DNA of 7,623 nucleotides from NCBI GenBank assembly GCA_050697275.1, contig JBOGZI010000235.1:1-7623 (forward strand), given 5' to 3'. Made by a program: the position numbers and the translations under genes. The notes below the pieces were generated by a model. The model did not search any database and was not told where the DNA came from. It saw only the letters and a program-made list of their open reading frames with translations. This DNA comes from JBOGZI01 sp050697275 (GTDB taxonomy: Bacteria; Actinomycetota; Thermoleophilia; Solirubrobacterales; 70-9). Positions within the stretch are counted from its first letter, which is position 1. Each line of letters starts with the position of its first letter. Of this stretch, positions 1 through 6,760 are shown one piece after another.

Positions 1-82
1 CGGCGACCAGCAGCACGAGAGCAAGCGCCGCCAGGGCGAGCCGACCGCCCCCCGAGGATCGCTTGGGCGATCGCTCGTCCAT
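1..82 (-). CDS. N-terminus of a membrane or secreted protein (partial)
   Basis: Only 27 codons lie in the window, and the gene runs off its left edge. The ATG at 82-80 opens a frame with a short charged, serine/glycine-rich head (MDERSPKRSSGGGR) followed by a continuous hydrophobic run (LALAALALVLLVA). This is the pattern of a signal peptide or signal anchor with positive residues on the cytoplasmic side. No cleavage site is visible because the sequence ends inside the hydrophobic core. A purine-rich stretch (GGGGGGAGAAGGG) lies about 25-35 nt upstream, too far to be a standard ribosome site; a weak GAG lies nearer. A promoter-like pair at 125-153 points toward this gene. Nothing can be said about function. 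Confidence 0.55.
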   Translation of the reverse strand, partial: MDERSPKRSSGGGRLALAALALVLLVA

Positions 83-124
83 GATTTCTCGCTACGGCAT
101 CCCTTCTCCCCCCGTCCGGGGCTC

Positions 125-153
125 AGAGTAGCGCGGGAGACGCGCCGTATCAC
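125..153 (-). promoter_or_regulatory. Putative promoter for the leftward partial gene
   Basis: On the minus strand GTGATA (153-148) and TACTCT (130-125) are separated by exactly 17 nt. TACTCT fits the actinobacterial -10 pattern TANNNT, and GTGATA matches four of six bases of TTGACA. Transcription would start near 118 and give a leader of about 36 nt before the ATG at 82. This is pattern matching only, in GC-rich sequence where such matches are not frequent. Confidence 0.35.
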
Positions 154-234
154 GGCCTGGCCATCGGCTGGCGGCTCCACGAAACGCTGCCGGCCTCTGT
201 GACGGGCGTCCGCGGGTGGGCGGCGAGCGGCGGC

Positions 235-240
235 TATCTT
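235..240 (+). promoter_or_regulatory. Putative -10 box giving a leaderless ABC ATPase mRNA
   Basis: TATCTT fits TANNNT and is followed by six bases (CCCCGC) and then the GTG at 247. The usual distance from a -10 box to the transcription start would place the first transcribed base on or next to that GTG, so the message would be leaderless. This agrees with the lack of any Shine-Dalgarno upstream of 247. No -35 element is recognisable. Confidence 0.4.
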
Positions 241-246
241 CCCCGC

Positions 247-1220
<974 letters not shown>

Positions 1221-1224
<4 letters not shown>

Positions 1225-2012
1225 TCCAGCGGCTGGCGGCGAACGCCCGCGTGGTCGCCGCCCTCGGGGCCCGCTCCGTGAAGCAGACGGCCCGCCGCCC
1301 CCAGCTCGCCGCGCCGCTACTGGTCTTCCCCACCCTGCTGCTCGCAATCCAGGTGGGCGGCGCCGGCCGCGCCGTGGACCTGCCGCAGTTCCCGCAGGTG
1401 AACGGCTTCCTCGACTTCATGCTGGCCGGGGCGATGGTGCAGGCGGTGCTGCTGGCCGGCAACTCGGGCGCGATCGCGCTTGCGATCGATATCGAGATGG
1501 GCTTCATCGACCGCCTCTTCGCGGCGCCGATCTCGCGTTACGCGGTGGTGCTCGGGCGGCTCGCGGGCACCGCGATGCTGGGCGCCTTCACGGCGGTCTG
1601 GTTCATCGCGATCGGGCTGGTCTTCGGGGCCGAGATCAAGGAGGGAGTGCTCGGCGCGCTCTGGATCGTCGTGCTGGTCTCGGCGACCGCCCTCGCCTTC
1701 GGCTCAGTCGCCGCCGCGATCGCGTTGAAGACGAACAGCGCCAGCGTGGTCCAGGGCCTCTTCCCGCTGCTGTTCGTGATCCTCTTCCTCTCCACCGCCT
1801 TCTTCCCGGCCAACCTGATGCTCGAGCCGGCCGCCTCCGTCGCCGAGTACAACCCGCTCAGCTTCATCGTGGAGGGGCTGCGCGAGCCGACCGTGGACGC
1901 CTTCTCCGGCGAGGACGAGCTGAAGGCGGTGGCCTCGGTGATCGGGATCGGGATCCTCGGCTTCCTTCTCTGCGCCGCGGCGCTGCGGGGCCGGCTCAGG
2001 AGGGGCGTGTGA
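1221..2012 (+). CDS. ABC-2 type permease, first subunit (DrrB-like)
   Basis: Membrane subunit of the exporter, 263 residues, starting at a GTG that overlaps the ATPase stop as GTGA. AGGAGG at 1205-1210 lies 10 nt upstream of the start. About six hydrophobic segments are visible: near residues 30-46, 64-90, the stretch around VVLGRLAGTAMLGAFTAVWF, one around GALWIVVLVSATALAFG, one around LFPLLFVILFLSTAFF, and a last one near the C-terminus (GIGILGFLLCAAALRG). Between the second and third segments is DIEMGFIDRLFAAPISR, the cytoplasmic loop with G-x-x-DRL...P conserved in ABC-2 permeases and thought to contact the ATPase. NPLSFIVEGLR before the last segment is also typical. The 4-nt overlap implies translational coupling and a fixed ratio to its neighbours. 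Confidence 0.9.
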
Positions 2013-2779
2013 GCGCCGGCGCGTCTGTGGCAACGATCCGGGCGCTGGTCCGCCGCGCCCTCAACGAGATCTTCCGGGTCCCCGGCGCCGCGATCCCGGG
2101 GGTGCTGGCGCCGACCATCTTCTTCCTCGGGCTGACCGCCGTCTTCGGCAACCTCACCCTGCTCCCCGGCTTCACCTCGGAGAGCTACCAGAGCTTCATC
2201 ATCCCGGTCAGCCTGATGCAGGGAGCGGCGTTCACCGGCGCCGCCACCGGGGTCAATCTCGCCCGCGACATCGAGCAGGGCTGGTTCGACCGCCTGCTTG
2301 CCTGCCCCGCCCCTCGCCCGGTGCTGCTCGCCGGGCTGGTGCTCTCGGCCAGCCTCAGGGCGCTCCTGCCGGTCACCTTCCTTCTCTGCGTCGCCTTCGT
2401 CACCGGCGCCCACTGGCCGGGGTTCGACGGTCTCGCGGTGGCGGTCCTGGTGGTGATGGGGATGGCGGTGGTCGCCGCGACCTGGGGATCCTCCCTCGCC
2501 TTCAAGTTCCGCACCCAGTCGGCCGCCCCGCTGATGCAGGCTGGGATGCTGCTGGCCGTGCTGACCACCACCGCCTACGCGCCGCTCGACCTGCTCACCG
2601 GCTGGCTGCAGGACGTGGCCCGGATCAACCCGGTCACCCAGGTGGTCGAGGCGGCTCGCCAGGGCTTCGTCGGCGAGGTGACCTGGGCGGAGACATGGCC
2701 CGGCCTGCTGGCGCTGGCCGGCCTGGCAGCCGTGCTCAGCTTCCTCGCGCTGCGCGGCATGCGGCGGATGACGCTGTAG
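2009..2779 (+). CDS. ABC-2 type permease, second subunit (DrrC-like)
   Basis: Second membrane subunit, 256 residues, with about six hydrophobic segments. Its GTG start overlaps the previous stop as GTGA, and a strong ribosome site (AGGAGGGG, 1998-2005) lies just upstream, which settles the start. The loop RDIEQGWFDRLLACPAPR matches the equivalent loop of the first permease (IEMGFIDRLFAAPISR), and INPVTQVVEAARQGF matches the other's YNPLSFIVEGLR, so the two are distant paralogues. One ATPase with two different permeases is the DrrA-DrrB-DrrC arrangement, so the likely complex is two ATPases with a permease heterodimer. DrrABC systems in actinobacteria export drugs or lipids; here the cargo is unknown. 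Confidence 0.9.
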   Translation: MSAGASVATIRALVRRALNEIFRVPGAAIPGVLAPTIFFLGLTAVFGNLTLLPGFTSESYQSFIIPVSLMQGAAFTGAATGVNLARDIEQGWFDRLLACPAPRPVLLAGLVLSASLRALLPVTFLLCVAFVTGAHWPGFDGLAVAVLVVMGMAVVAATWGSSLAFKFRTQSAAPLMQAGMLLAVLTTTAYAPLDLLTGWLQDVARINPVTQVVEAARQGFVGEVTWAETWPGLLALAGLAAVLSFLALRGMRRMTL

Positions 2780-2789
2780 CGCCCCGCAG

Positions 2790-4058
2790 GTGAGCCCCCG
2801 AACCCCCGCCCCGGCTGAAGCGCCAGCTCTGCGCGAGCAGGTGCTCGCCGCCGCCGAGCGCACCCTGCGTGCGGGCTGGATCGAGGGAGAGCGCGACGGG
2901 GTCGGCTTCGGGTACTCCAGGCCCAGTCCCGGGCACTACCCGTGGCAGTGGTACTGGGACTCCTGCTTCCATGCGATCGTCTGGCGGCGCTTCGACCCGG
3001 GCCGAGCCGAGGCGGAGCTGCGTTCCCTGCTCGCCGGCGGCGCCGAGAACGGCTTCATCGGTCACACGATCTTCTGGGACCGGCCGGTCGATTGCCGGCG
3101 GCGCTGGACCTACAACGTCACCTCCCGCGACGCCCCTCACACCTCCACCATTCAGCCTCCGCTGCTCGCCTGGGCGTGGCGCATCGCCGTCGGCGACCCT
3201 GGCCGCGAGCCCCGGATCGCGACGCATCATCGCTGGCTCGAGGCGAACCGCGGCCTCGACGGCGACGGGCTGCTCTGGATCGTGCAGCCCGACGAGTCCG
3301 GGCTGGACTCCTCGCCCAAGTTCGACCCGGTCTGGGGCGGCCGGGCTCACGCGCGCCCCCTCTTCCCCTTCCTGATCGCGCGCAACCGCAAGCACGGCTG
3401 GGACGCACGCCGCGTTCTGGACGCGGGCGGGCCGGTGCTCTGCGAGGTCGTCACCAACGTGCTCTGGGGGCTGGCCCGGCTCGCGGCCGGCGAGCCGTCG
3501 ATCACCCCCCGGCTGGTCGAACGGCTCTGGGACCCCGAGCGCGGGCTGTTCCTCGACCTGGCGCGGGGGGAGGTGGCGAGGGAGCGGGACACCGACCCGG
3601 TCGACGGCGATCGCCGGGTGCGCACCTCGACCTGGTCGGCGCTTGCCCCGCTGGCGCTCCCCGACCTCCCCGAGGAGATCGGCCGCCGCCTGGTCGACGA
3701 GCACCTGCTCGACCAGCGGCGCTACTGGTTTCCGGTCCCGCCCACCTCGGTCTCCGGCGAGGAGCCCTCCTTCGAGCCGCGCGACTGGCAGAACTGGCTG
3801 GTCCGCCGCTACTGGCGAGGGCCGACCTGGGTCAACGCGGCCTGGCTGCTCTGGATCGGGCTCAACCGCCTCGGCTACAAGGCCGAGGCGGCGCAGATGA
3901 CCGAAGCGCTCGCCCAGACGGTCGTCCGCGAGGGGCTGCGCGAGTTCTACGAGCCCACCACCGGGGAGGGCCTCGGCGCCGTGGACTTCGGCTGGACCTC
4001 CTTGATCGCCGAGCTGGTCGAGCCGGACAACGCGGCCCGCCGCTCCTATCTGGCCTAA
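2790..4058 (+). CDS. GH63-type glycosidase, mannosyl-/glucosylglycerate hydrolase-like
   Basis: A 422-residue, apparently cytoplasmic (alpha/alpha)6-barrel glycosidase with no signal peptide. Conserved blocks are YPWQWYWDSCFHAIVWRRFDP (about 50-70), TSTIQPPLLAW (118-128), ESGLDSSPKFDP (169-180), YWRGPTWVNAAWLLW (341-355) and REFYEPTTGEGLGAVDFGWTSL (384-405). These fit the bacterial GH63 group that splits mannosylglycerate or glucosylglycerate into sugar and glycerate, and the length is right. By family mechanism (inverting) Asp173 is the likely general acid, and Glu388 or Glu393 in the EPTTGEGLG segment the likely base. The GTG start lies 10 nt after the permease stop with no strong ribosome site, so it may rely on coupling; an in-frame GTG at 2841 is an alternative that removes the Pro/Ala-rich head. 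Sugar specificity cannot be decided here. Its stop TAA overlaps the stop of the opposing gene. Confidence 0.82.
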   Translation: MSPRTPAPAEAPALREQVLAAAERTLRAGWIEGERDGVGFGYSRPSPGHYPWQWYWDSCFHAIVWRRFDPGRAEAELRSLLAGGAENGFIGHTIFWDRPVDCRRRWTYNVTSRDAPHTSTIQPPLLAWAWRIAVGDPGREPRIATHHRWLEANRGLDGDGLLWIVQPDESGLDSSPKFDPVWGGRAHARPLFPFLIARNRKHGWDARRVLDAGGPVLCEVVTNVLWGLARLAAGEPSITPRLVERLWDPERGLFLDLARGEVARERDTDPVDGDRRVRTSTWSALAPLALPDLPEEIGRRLVDEHLLDQRRYWFPVPPTSVSGEEPSFEPRDWQNWLVRRYWRGPTWVNAAWLLWIGLNRLGYKAEAAQMTEALAQTVVREGLREFYEPTTGEGLGAVDFGWTSLIAELVEPDNAARRSYLA

Positions 4059-4471
4059 GCCGGGACGATGAGCTGGATCACGGGGGAGAACCCCGCCCGG
4101 CAGAAGTCCTTGCGGGTCTTCTTCTTGATCGCCTTCACCTGAACGTACACCGCGGTACCGGCCACCGGGCCGGACAGCCTCCCCCGGAGGTTGAAGTTCC
4201 CGTTCAGATCCGAGGTCTTGCTGTCGAGCGTCGCCAGCAGGGCGCCGCCTGCATCGGTGAGGAACAGCTTCATCCCACGGTGGGCCCTGCACGCCTGCGC
4301 GCTGCGCAGCGAGCCCCGCGCCCTCACCTTCCCGTTCTTGCTCACCGAGGGGCTGCCGCTGTTGAAGACCACGCCGGTCTTGCGCTTCTTCGCGATCGCG
4401 GCCCCCGCGCCGAACGTCCCGATCAGCAGTGCCGACGTAGCCAGCACCACGAGCATTCTTCCCGCCTTCAT
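4055..4471 (-). CDS. Small secreted protein with two cysteines, Ig-like or carboxypeptidase-regulatory-like
   Basis: 138 residues. A signal peptide is clear: MKAGR, a hydrophobic core to about residue 20, then GAGAAIA with likely cleavage after Ala27, leaving a mature protein beginning KKRK. The mature part looks like one beta-rich domain: a GKVRARG strand, then ACRAHRGMKLFL with Cys61, a turn DLNGNFNLRG like those in carboxypeptidase-regulatory-like folds, AVYVQVKA, a lysine-rich patch, and Cys124 before SPVIQLIV. The two cysteines probably form a disulfide outside the membrane (inference). The start is fixed by AGGAGG (4483-4478) seven nt before the ATG. It follows infA by 40 nt on the same strand and may be cotranscribed with it. 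It resembles the secreted protein at 6179-6655 along its whole mature length. Function unknown. Confidence 0.78.
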   Translation of the reverse strand: MKAGRMLVVLATSALLIGTFGAGAAIAKKRKTGVVFNSGSPSVSKNGKVRARGSLRSAQACRAHRGMKLFLTDAGGALLATLDSKTSDLNGNFNLRGRLSGPVAGTAVYVQVKAIKKKTRKDFCRAGFSPVIQLIVPA

Positions 4472-4480
4472 CGAATCCCT

Positions 4481-4502
4481 CCTCGTATCGACGGATACGA
4501 GG
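4481..4502 (-). promoter_or_regulatory. Hairpin overlapping the ribosome site of the small secreted protein
   Basis: In the 40-nt gap after infA, CCTCGTATC and GATACGAGG form a perfect 9-bp stem around a 4-nt loop (4490-4493). On the transcript the 3' arm ends in the first half of the Shine-Dalgarno AGGAGG, so folding would tie up three of its six bases. No run of T follows, so it is not a standard intrinsic terminator. It could modulate translation, protect an mRNA end, or act as a protein-binding palindrome in DNA; the sequence does not distinguish these. Confidence 0.5.
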
Positions 4503-4511
4503 GTACCGCGC

Positions 4512-4730
4512 CTACTTATACCGGTAGGTGATCCGGCCGCGATCGAGGTCGTACGGCGAGAGCTCGATCTTCACCCGGTCTCCGGGAAGGATGCGGATGT
4601 AGTGGCGGCGCATCTTGCCCGAGATGTGGCCGAGGACCTCGTGGTCGTTGTCCAGCTTGACGCGGAACATCGTGTTGGGGAGGGCCTCGGTGATCTCGCC
4701 CTCCATCTCGATCTTCTCTTCCTTGCCCAT
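4512..4730 (-). CDS. infA: Translation initiation factor IF-1
   Basis: 72 residues, the usual length, covering the whole protein as a single S1/OB-fold domain. It binds the ribosomal A site on the 30S subunit during initiation together with IF-2 and IF-3. Nearly invariant stretches are visible: IEMEGEITEALPNTMFRV (7-24), VLGHISGKMRRHYIRILPGDRV (32-53) and ELSPYDLDRGRITYRYK at the C-terminus. There is no Shine-Dalgarno before the ATG, but a TANNNT box (4745-4740) lies nine bases upstream, so the gene may have its own promoter and a very short leader. It lies 47 nt downstream of the enoyl-CoA hydratase gene and is followed by a secreted-protein gene. No ribosomal protein genes are present in the window, unlike the common infA-rpmJ-rpsM neighbourhood. 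Confidence 0.97.
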   Translation of the reverse strand: MGKEEKIEMEGEITEALPNTMFRVKLDNDHEVLGHISGKMRRHYIRILPGDRVKIELSPYDLDRGRITYRYK

Positions 4731-4739
4731 GCGGCGGAA

Positions 4740-4745
4740 ACGGTA
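4740..4745 (-). promoter_or_regulatory. Putative -10 box upstream of infA
   Basis: On the minus strand TACCGT fits TANNNT and is followed by nine bases and the infA ATG. Transcription from here would leave a leader of only two or three bases. The missing Shine-Dalgarno supports this weakly; no -35 element is seen. Confidence 0.28.
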
Positions 4746-4769
4746 GCGCCCCGGGCGGGCGATGGGCGC
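4746..4769 (-). other. GC-rich hairpin between the enoyl-CoA hydratase gene and infA
   Basis: Downstream of the hydratase stop, GCGCCC and GGGCGC can pair as a 6-bp stem around a 12-nt loop. There is no T-run behind it, so termination is not supported. In sequence this rich in G and C such a stem may be chance. Confidence 0.2.
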
Positions 4770-4777
4770 CCCCGTGC

Positions 4778-5572
4778 CTATTTCCCCTCGAAGGTCGCCT
4801 TGCCCGGGCCTTCAGCGAGGAAGCTCTTGACCGCGTTCTGGAGGTCCTCGCTCCCAAACAGCTCGGCGAACTGCTCGGGGGTGACGCGGTCGGCCTCGTC
4901 CACCCCGCCCGCGCGGTAGGCACGGATGATGCGCTTGGTCGCAGCGTGCGCCAGGGTCGGCCCGTCGGCCAGCCGGTGGGCGAACCTCATCCCCTTCTCG
5001 AGCAGCTGGTCATCCGACACGACTCGGTTGACGACGTTCCAGCGCTCCAGGGTGGCGGCGTCGTAGAGGCCGCCGCTCATCACGAACTCCGCGGCGCGCG
5101 CGGGCCCGGCGCGCTCCGCCATCCGCTGGGTGCCGCCGGCCCCCGGGGTCAGCCCAACCACCGCCTCGACCAGCCCGAACCGGGCGTTCTCGGTCGCCCA
5201 GGTCATGTCGCAGGCGAGCGAAACCTCGAGCCCCGCGGTGAGGCAGAGTCCGTGGACGAGCGCCAGGGTCGGTATCTCGAGCTCCTCGAGGCGCTTCGCG
5301 GTCGCGATCAGGGTTCCGAAGTCGCCGGCCGCAGTCCCCTCTTCGACCGCCTGCTGGAAGTTGTTGACGTCGGCTCCGCCGGTGAACAGCTCGCCCTCGG
5401 CCCGCCAGACCAGCGCGCGGGCGTCGGAGCCCTCGACCTCGTCCACGCAGGCGACCAGCGCCTCCCAGGCCTCCCGGCCGAACAGGTTGAGGGGCGGGTT
5501 GTCGAGCACCATCACCGCGACGTTGCCGTCGCGCTCGAGCCTCACCGGGGCGGTCCTCGTCTTCTCAGCCAT
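4778..5572 (-). CDS. Enoyl-CoA hydratase/isomerase family protein (crotonase)
   Basis: 264 residues, a full-length crotonase-fold enzyme expected to act on acyl-CoA thioesters in the cytoplasm, probably adding water to a 2-enoyl-CoA in fatty-acid or related degradation. NPPLNLF (25-31) is the usual N-terminal block. The oxyanion-hole loop is ELFTGGADVNNF (61-72). The second block is HGLCLTAGLEVSLACD (107-122), and FGLVEAVVGLTPGAGGTQRM (132-151) is the family signature. Glu116 and Glu136 are spaced as the two catalytic glutamates of classic enoyl-CoA hydratase, so hydratase activity is plausible rather than a purely isomerase role. The second oxyanion segment reads TAGLE instead of the common GGGCE. 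The start has GAGGAG three bases upstream of the ATG. The gene begins 11 nt after the HIT gene, so they form an operon. The substrate cannot be assigned. Confidence 0.9.
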   Translation of the reverse strand: MAEKTRTAPVRLERDGNVAVMVLDNPPLNLFGREAWEALVACVDEVEGSDARALVWRAEGELFTGGADVNNFQQAVEEGTAAGDFGTLIATAKRLEELEIPTLALVHGLCLTAGLEVSLACDMTWATENARFGLVEAVVGLTPGAGGTQRMAERAGPARAAEFVMSGGLYDAATLERWNVVNRVVSDDQLLEKGMRFAHRLADGPTLAHAATKRIIRAYRAGGVDEADRVTPEQFAELFGSEDLQNAVKSFLAEGPGKATFEGK

Positions 5573-5583
5573 GGTCTCCTCGC

Positions 5584-5994
5584 TCAGGTTCGAAGTCTTT
5601 CGGCGATCGCCGCGATCTCCTCCTCCTTGCCGCCCCGCGGAATCCAGGGAAGCTCCAGCGGGTCGTCCTCGTAGCGCGGCAGGACGTGCAGGTGGAAGTG
5701 GAAGACCGTCTGCCAGGCGGCGGGCCGGGTCGCCTGCAGCACGTTGAAGCCGTCCGGCTCGAGTGCCTCCTCCATCCGCTTGGCGAGCCGCTGGGCTGCC
5801 AGGATCGAGGCCGTGAGGTCGTCCTCGCCGATGTCCAGCAGGTCGGTGGAGTGGGCGCGGGGCACGACCAGCGCGTGCCCCCTCGTCGCGGGGTTGATGT
5901 CCATGAAGGCGACGGTGCGCTCGTCGGAGTCCACCGTCTGGCTCGGCACCGAGCCCTCGACGATCCCGCAGAAGAGGCAGTCGCCCTCCGCCAT
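5584..5994 (-). CDS. HIT-family (HINT-like) nucleotide hydrolase
   Basis: 136 residues with the ATG at 5994. HIT proteins hydrolyse nucleoside phosphoramidates, adenylates or related dinucleotides through a histidine nucleophile. The histidine triad is HFHLHVL (His99, His101, His103) followed by PR; the middle histidine is the expected nucleophile. DCLFCGI (5-11) with Cys6 and Cys9, plus His48 in VVPRAHSTDLL, supply the zinc site seen in many bacterial HINT-like members. MDINPATRGHALVVPR (31-46) is also characteristic. An upstream in-frame GTG at 6018 would add MGSHSLRS; I reject it because family members start just before the D-C-x-F-C motif and a TANNNT box lies seven bases before 5994. The first gene of a minus-strand run, it is followed after 11 nt by the enoyl-CoA hydratase. 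Confidence 0.93.
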   Translation of the reverse strand: MAEGDCLFCGIVEGSVPSQTVDSDERTVAFMDINPATRGHALVVPRAHSTDLLDIGEDDLTASILAAQRLAKRMEEALEPDGFNVLQATRPAAWQTVFHFHLHVLPRYEDDPLELPWIPRGGKEEEIAAIAERLRT

Positions 5995-6001
5995 CGACCG
6001 C

Positions 6002-6007
6002 AGGCTA
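6002..6007 (-). promoter_or_regulatory. Putative -10 box giving a leaderless HIT-gene mRNA
   Basis: On the minus strand TAGCCT fits TANNNT and is followed by seven bases (GCGGTCG) and the ATG at 5994. The expected transcription start falls on the start codon, consistent with the absence of a Shine-Dalgarno. No -35 element is evident. Confidence 0.4.
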
Positions 6008-6096
6008 TGCGATCCCACTCGGGCTAGGTGGGCACGGGCGGAACGCTATGGGTAGCTGCTCCCGACCTCGACGGGGCGCTCATCAGCCGCTCATCG

Positions 6097-6127
6097 CGAA
6101 CGCAAACGGCCCGCCTGAGGCGGGCCG
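6097..6127 (-). terminator. Intrinsic terminator after the second small secreted protein
   Basis: CGGCCCGCC (6107-6115) and GGCGGGCCG (6119-6127) form a perfect 9-bp GC stem around a 3-nt loop. On the minus strand it is followed by TTTGCGTT, a short T-rich tail; on the plus strand the following bases are less T-rich. It lies about 50 nt past the stop at 6179, so it most likely ends transcription of that gene and insulates the HIT operon. The rest of the interval 5995-6178 shows no tRNA, small ORF or other repeat that I can support. Confidence 0.72.
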
Positions 6128-6178
6128 CTGCGGCTTTGCGCAGTACAGATCGCGCGCGTTTAACGGCGTGCAGCTCCG

Positions 6179-6655
6179 CTACGGAACCGTCACGATCGGG
6201 CTCTGCCCGGCGACCTCCATGCAGTTGAACTGACGACCCTTCTTGTTCTTCTTGCCCTTCTTCTTGCTGCCGACCTTGCGGAACTCGTCATCGACGAATG
6301 CCTGCAACACGTAGGTACCCGCAGCCGTCGGGGCCATCACCATGGTGCTGTAGTCGCCGTTCGGGCCGGTCTCGACCGTGGACACCACTCCCGTCGGGCT
6401 GGGGGCACCGGTCACCGTATTGACCCACTGCGTGAGCAGCACGTCGCGGTCCTTGCGGCAGTTGCTGCTCGCCTTGACGTTGCCGCTGGCCGTCACGAGG
6501 CTCCCTGCCGGCGCAGGATTCGGCACCACGAACGCGCTCACGGTGCCGGACACCTGCTTCGGCCCCTTCGGGCCCTTCTTTGCGACACCGCTCGGCGCCG
6601 CGGTCAGCCCGACCGCAAGTGCGCAGACAACAGCAGCGCTGAACAGCCTCTTCAT
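6179..6655 (-). CDS. Small secreted protein with two cysteines and a lysine-rich loop, paralogue of 4055-4471
   Basis: 158 residues with the start at the ATG at 6655, preceded by AAAGGAAG at good spacing. An in-frame ATG at 6685 would add MHRMARERKT, but it lacks a ribosome site and overlaps the likely promoter. The signal peptide is MKR, a hydrophobic core to about residue 20, and PSGVA, with cleavage after Ala25 leaving KKGPKGPK. The mature part has features of an Ig-like or regulatory-like beta domain: SGTVSAFVVPNPAPAGSLVTASGNV, then NCRKDRDVLLTQWV (Cys66), a GPNGDYS turn (97-103), GTYVLQAFVDDEF, a basic run around 130-141 (KKKGKKNKKG), and Cys145 before SPIVTVP. The order and cysteine placement match the protein at 4055-4471. 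A disulfide is likely after export (inference). The gene is probably a single transcription unit with its own terminator. Function unknown. Confidence 0.78.
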   Translation of the reverse strand: MKRLFSAAVVCALAVGLTAAPSGVAKKGPKGPKQVSGTVSAFVVPNPAPAGSLVTASGNVKASSNCRKDRDVLLTQWVNTVTGAPSPTGVVSTVETGPNGDYSTMVMAPTAAGTYVLQAFVDDEFRKVGSKKKGKKNKKGRQFNCMEVAGQSPIVTVP

Positions 6656-6682
6656 TGTCTTCCTTTCCCTAGCCATGCGATG

Positions 6683-6691
6683 CATATACCC
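6683..6691 (-). promoter_or_regulatory. Putative -10 region of the second small secreted protein gene
   Basis: GGGTATATG on the minus strand is the only AT-rich island in the 98-nt gap between this gene and the CCA-like gene. It lies 28 nt before the ATG at 6655, so a start near 6676 would leave a leader of about 20 nt that includes the ribosome site. No convincing -35 hexamer is seen at 16-18 nt; that region is occupied by the second copy of the tandem repeat. Confidence 0.3.
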
Positions 6692-6760
6692 GGAAAGCGC
6701 CGCGGGTACGCGAAAGGTTACGGGCCGGAAAAGCGCCCTGGGTACGCAAGAGGCTACGGG
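6690..6760 (-). repeat. Imperfect 35/36-nt tandem direct repeat
   Basis: Copy one is 6725-6760 and copy two is 6690-6724. By hand alignment they differ by one inserted base and five substitutions (about 86% identity). Shared blocks on the plus strand are AAAGCGCC, GGGTACGC and TACGGGCCGGA. The copy next to the CCA-like gene contains that gene's stop codon (TCCGGCCCGTAG on the minus strand), and the other copy repeats it as TCCGGCCCGTAA in the intergenic region. The second copy ends just upstream of the -10-like island of the secreted-protein gene. It is either a local duplication of a gene end or a pair of regulatory sites. Confidence 0.75.

Noticed and set aside
1538..2863. Long open frame on the minus strand (441 codons) opposite the two permeases
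   Set aside because: Same reason: antisense to clear membrane proteins, with a composition-driven translation rich in Arg, Gly, Gln and His.
2736..4292. Long open frame on the minus strand (518 codons) opposite the GH63 gene
   Set aside because: It is an antisense shadow of a well-supported gene. In very GC-rich DNA stop codons are rare in such frames, and its product is a low-complexity Gly/Pro/Arg/Glu-rich sequence with no recognisable motif.
2942..4531. 529-codon plus-strand frame overlapping the GH63 gene and the minus-strand secreted protein
   Set aside because: It is in another frame of the GH63 gene, gives an Arg/Ala/Pro-rich product and crosses the convergent junction into antisense of other genes.
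5730..5764. Trp in place of the usual Gly before the histidine triad of the HIT protein (AAWQTVFHFHLH)
   Set aside because: I believe many actinobacterial HIT proteins carry this variant and the triad itself is intact, so it does not suggest loss of function.
6028..6178. Possible RNA gene in the gap before the HIT gene
   Set aside because: Apart from the terminator hairpin I find no tRNA arms, no T-loop motif and no second strong stem, so there is no support for an RNA gene.
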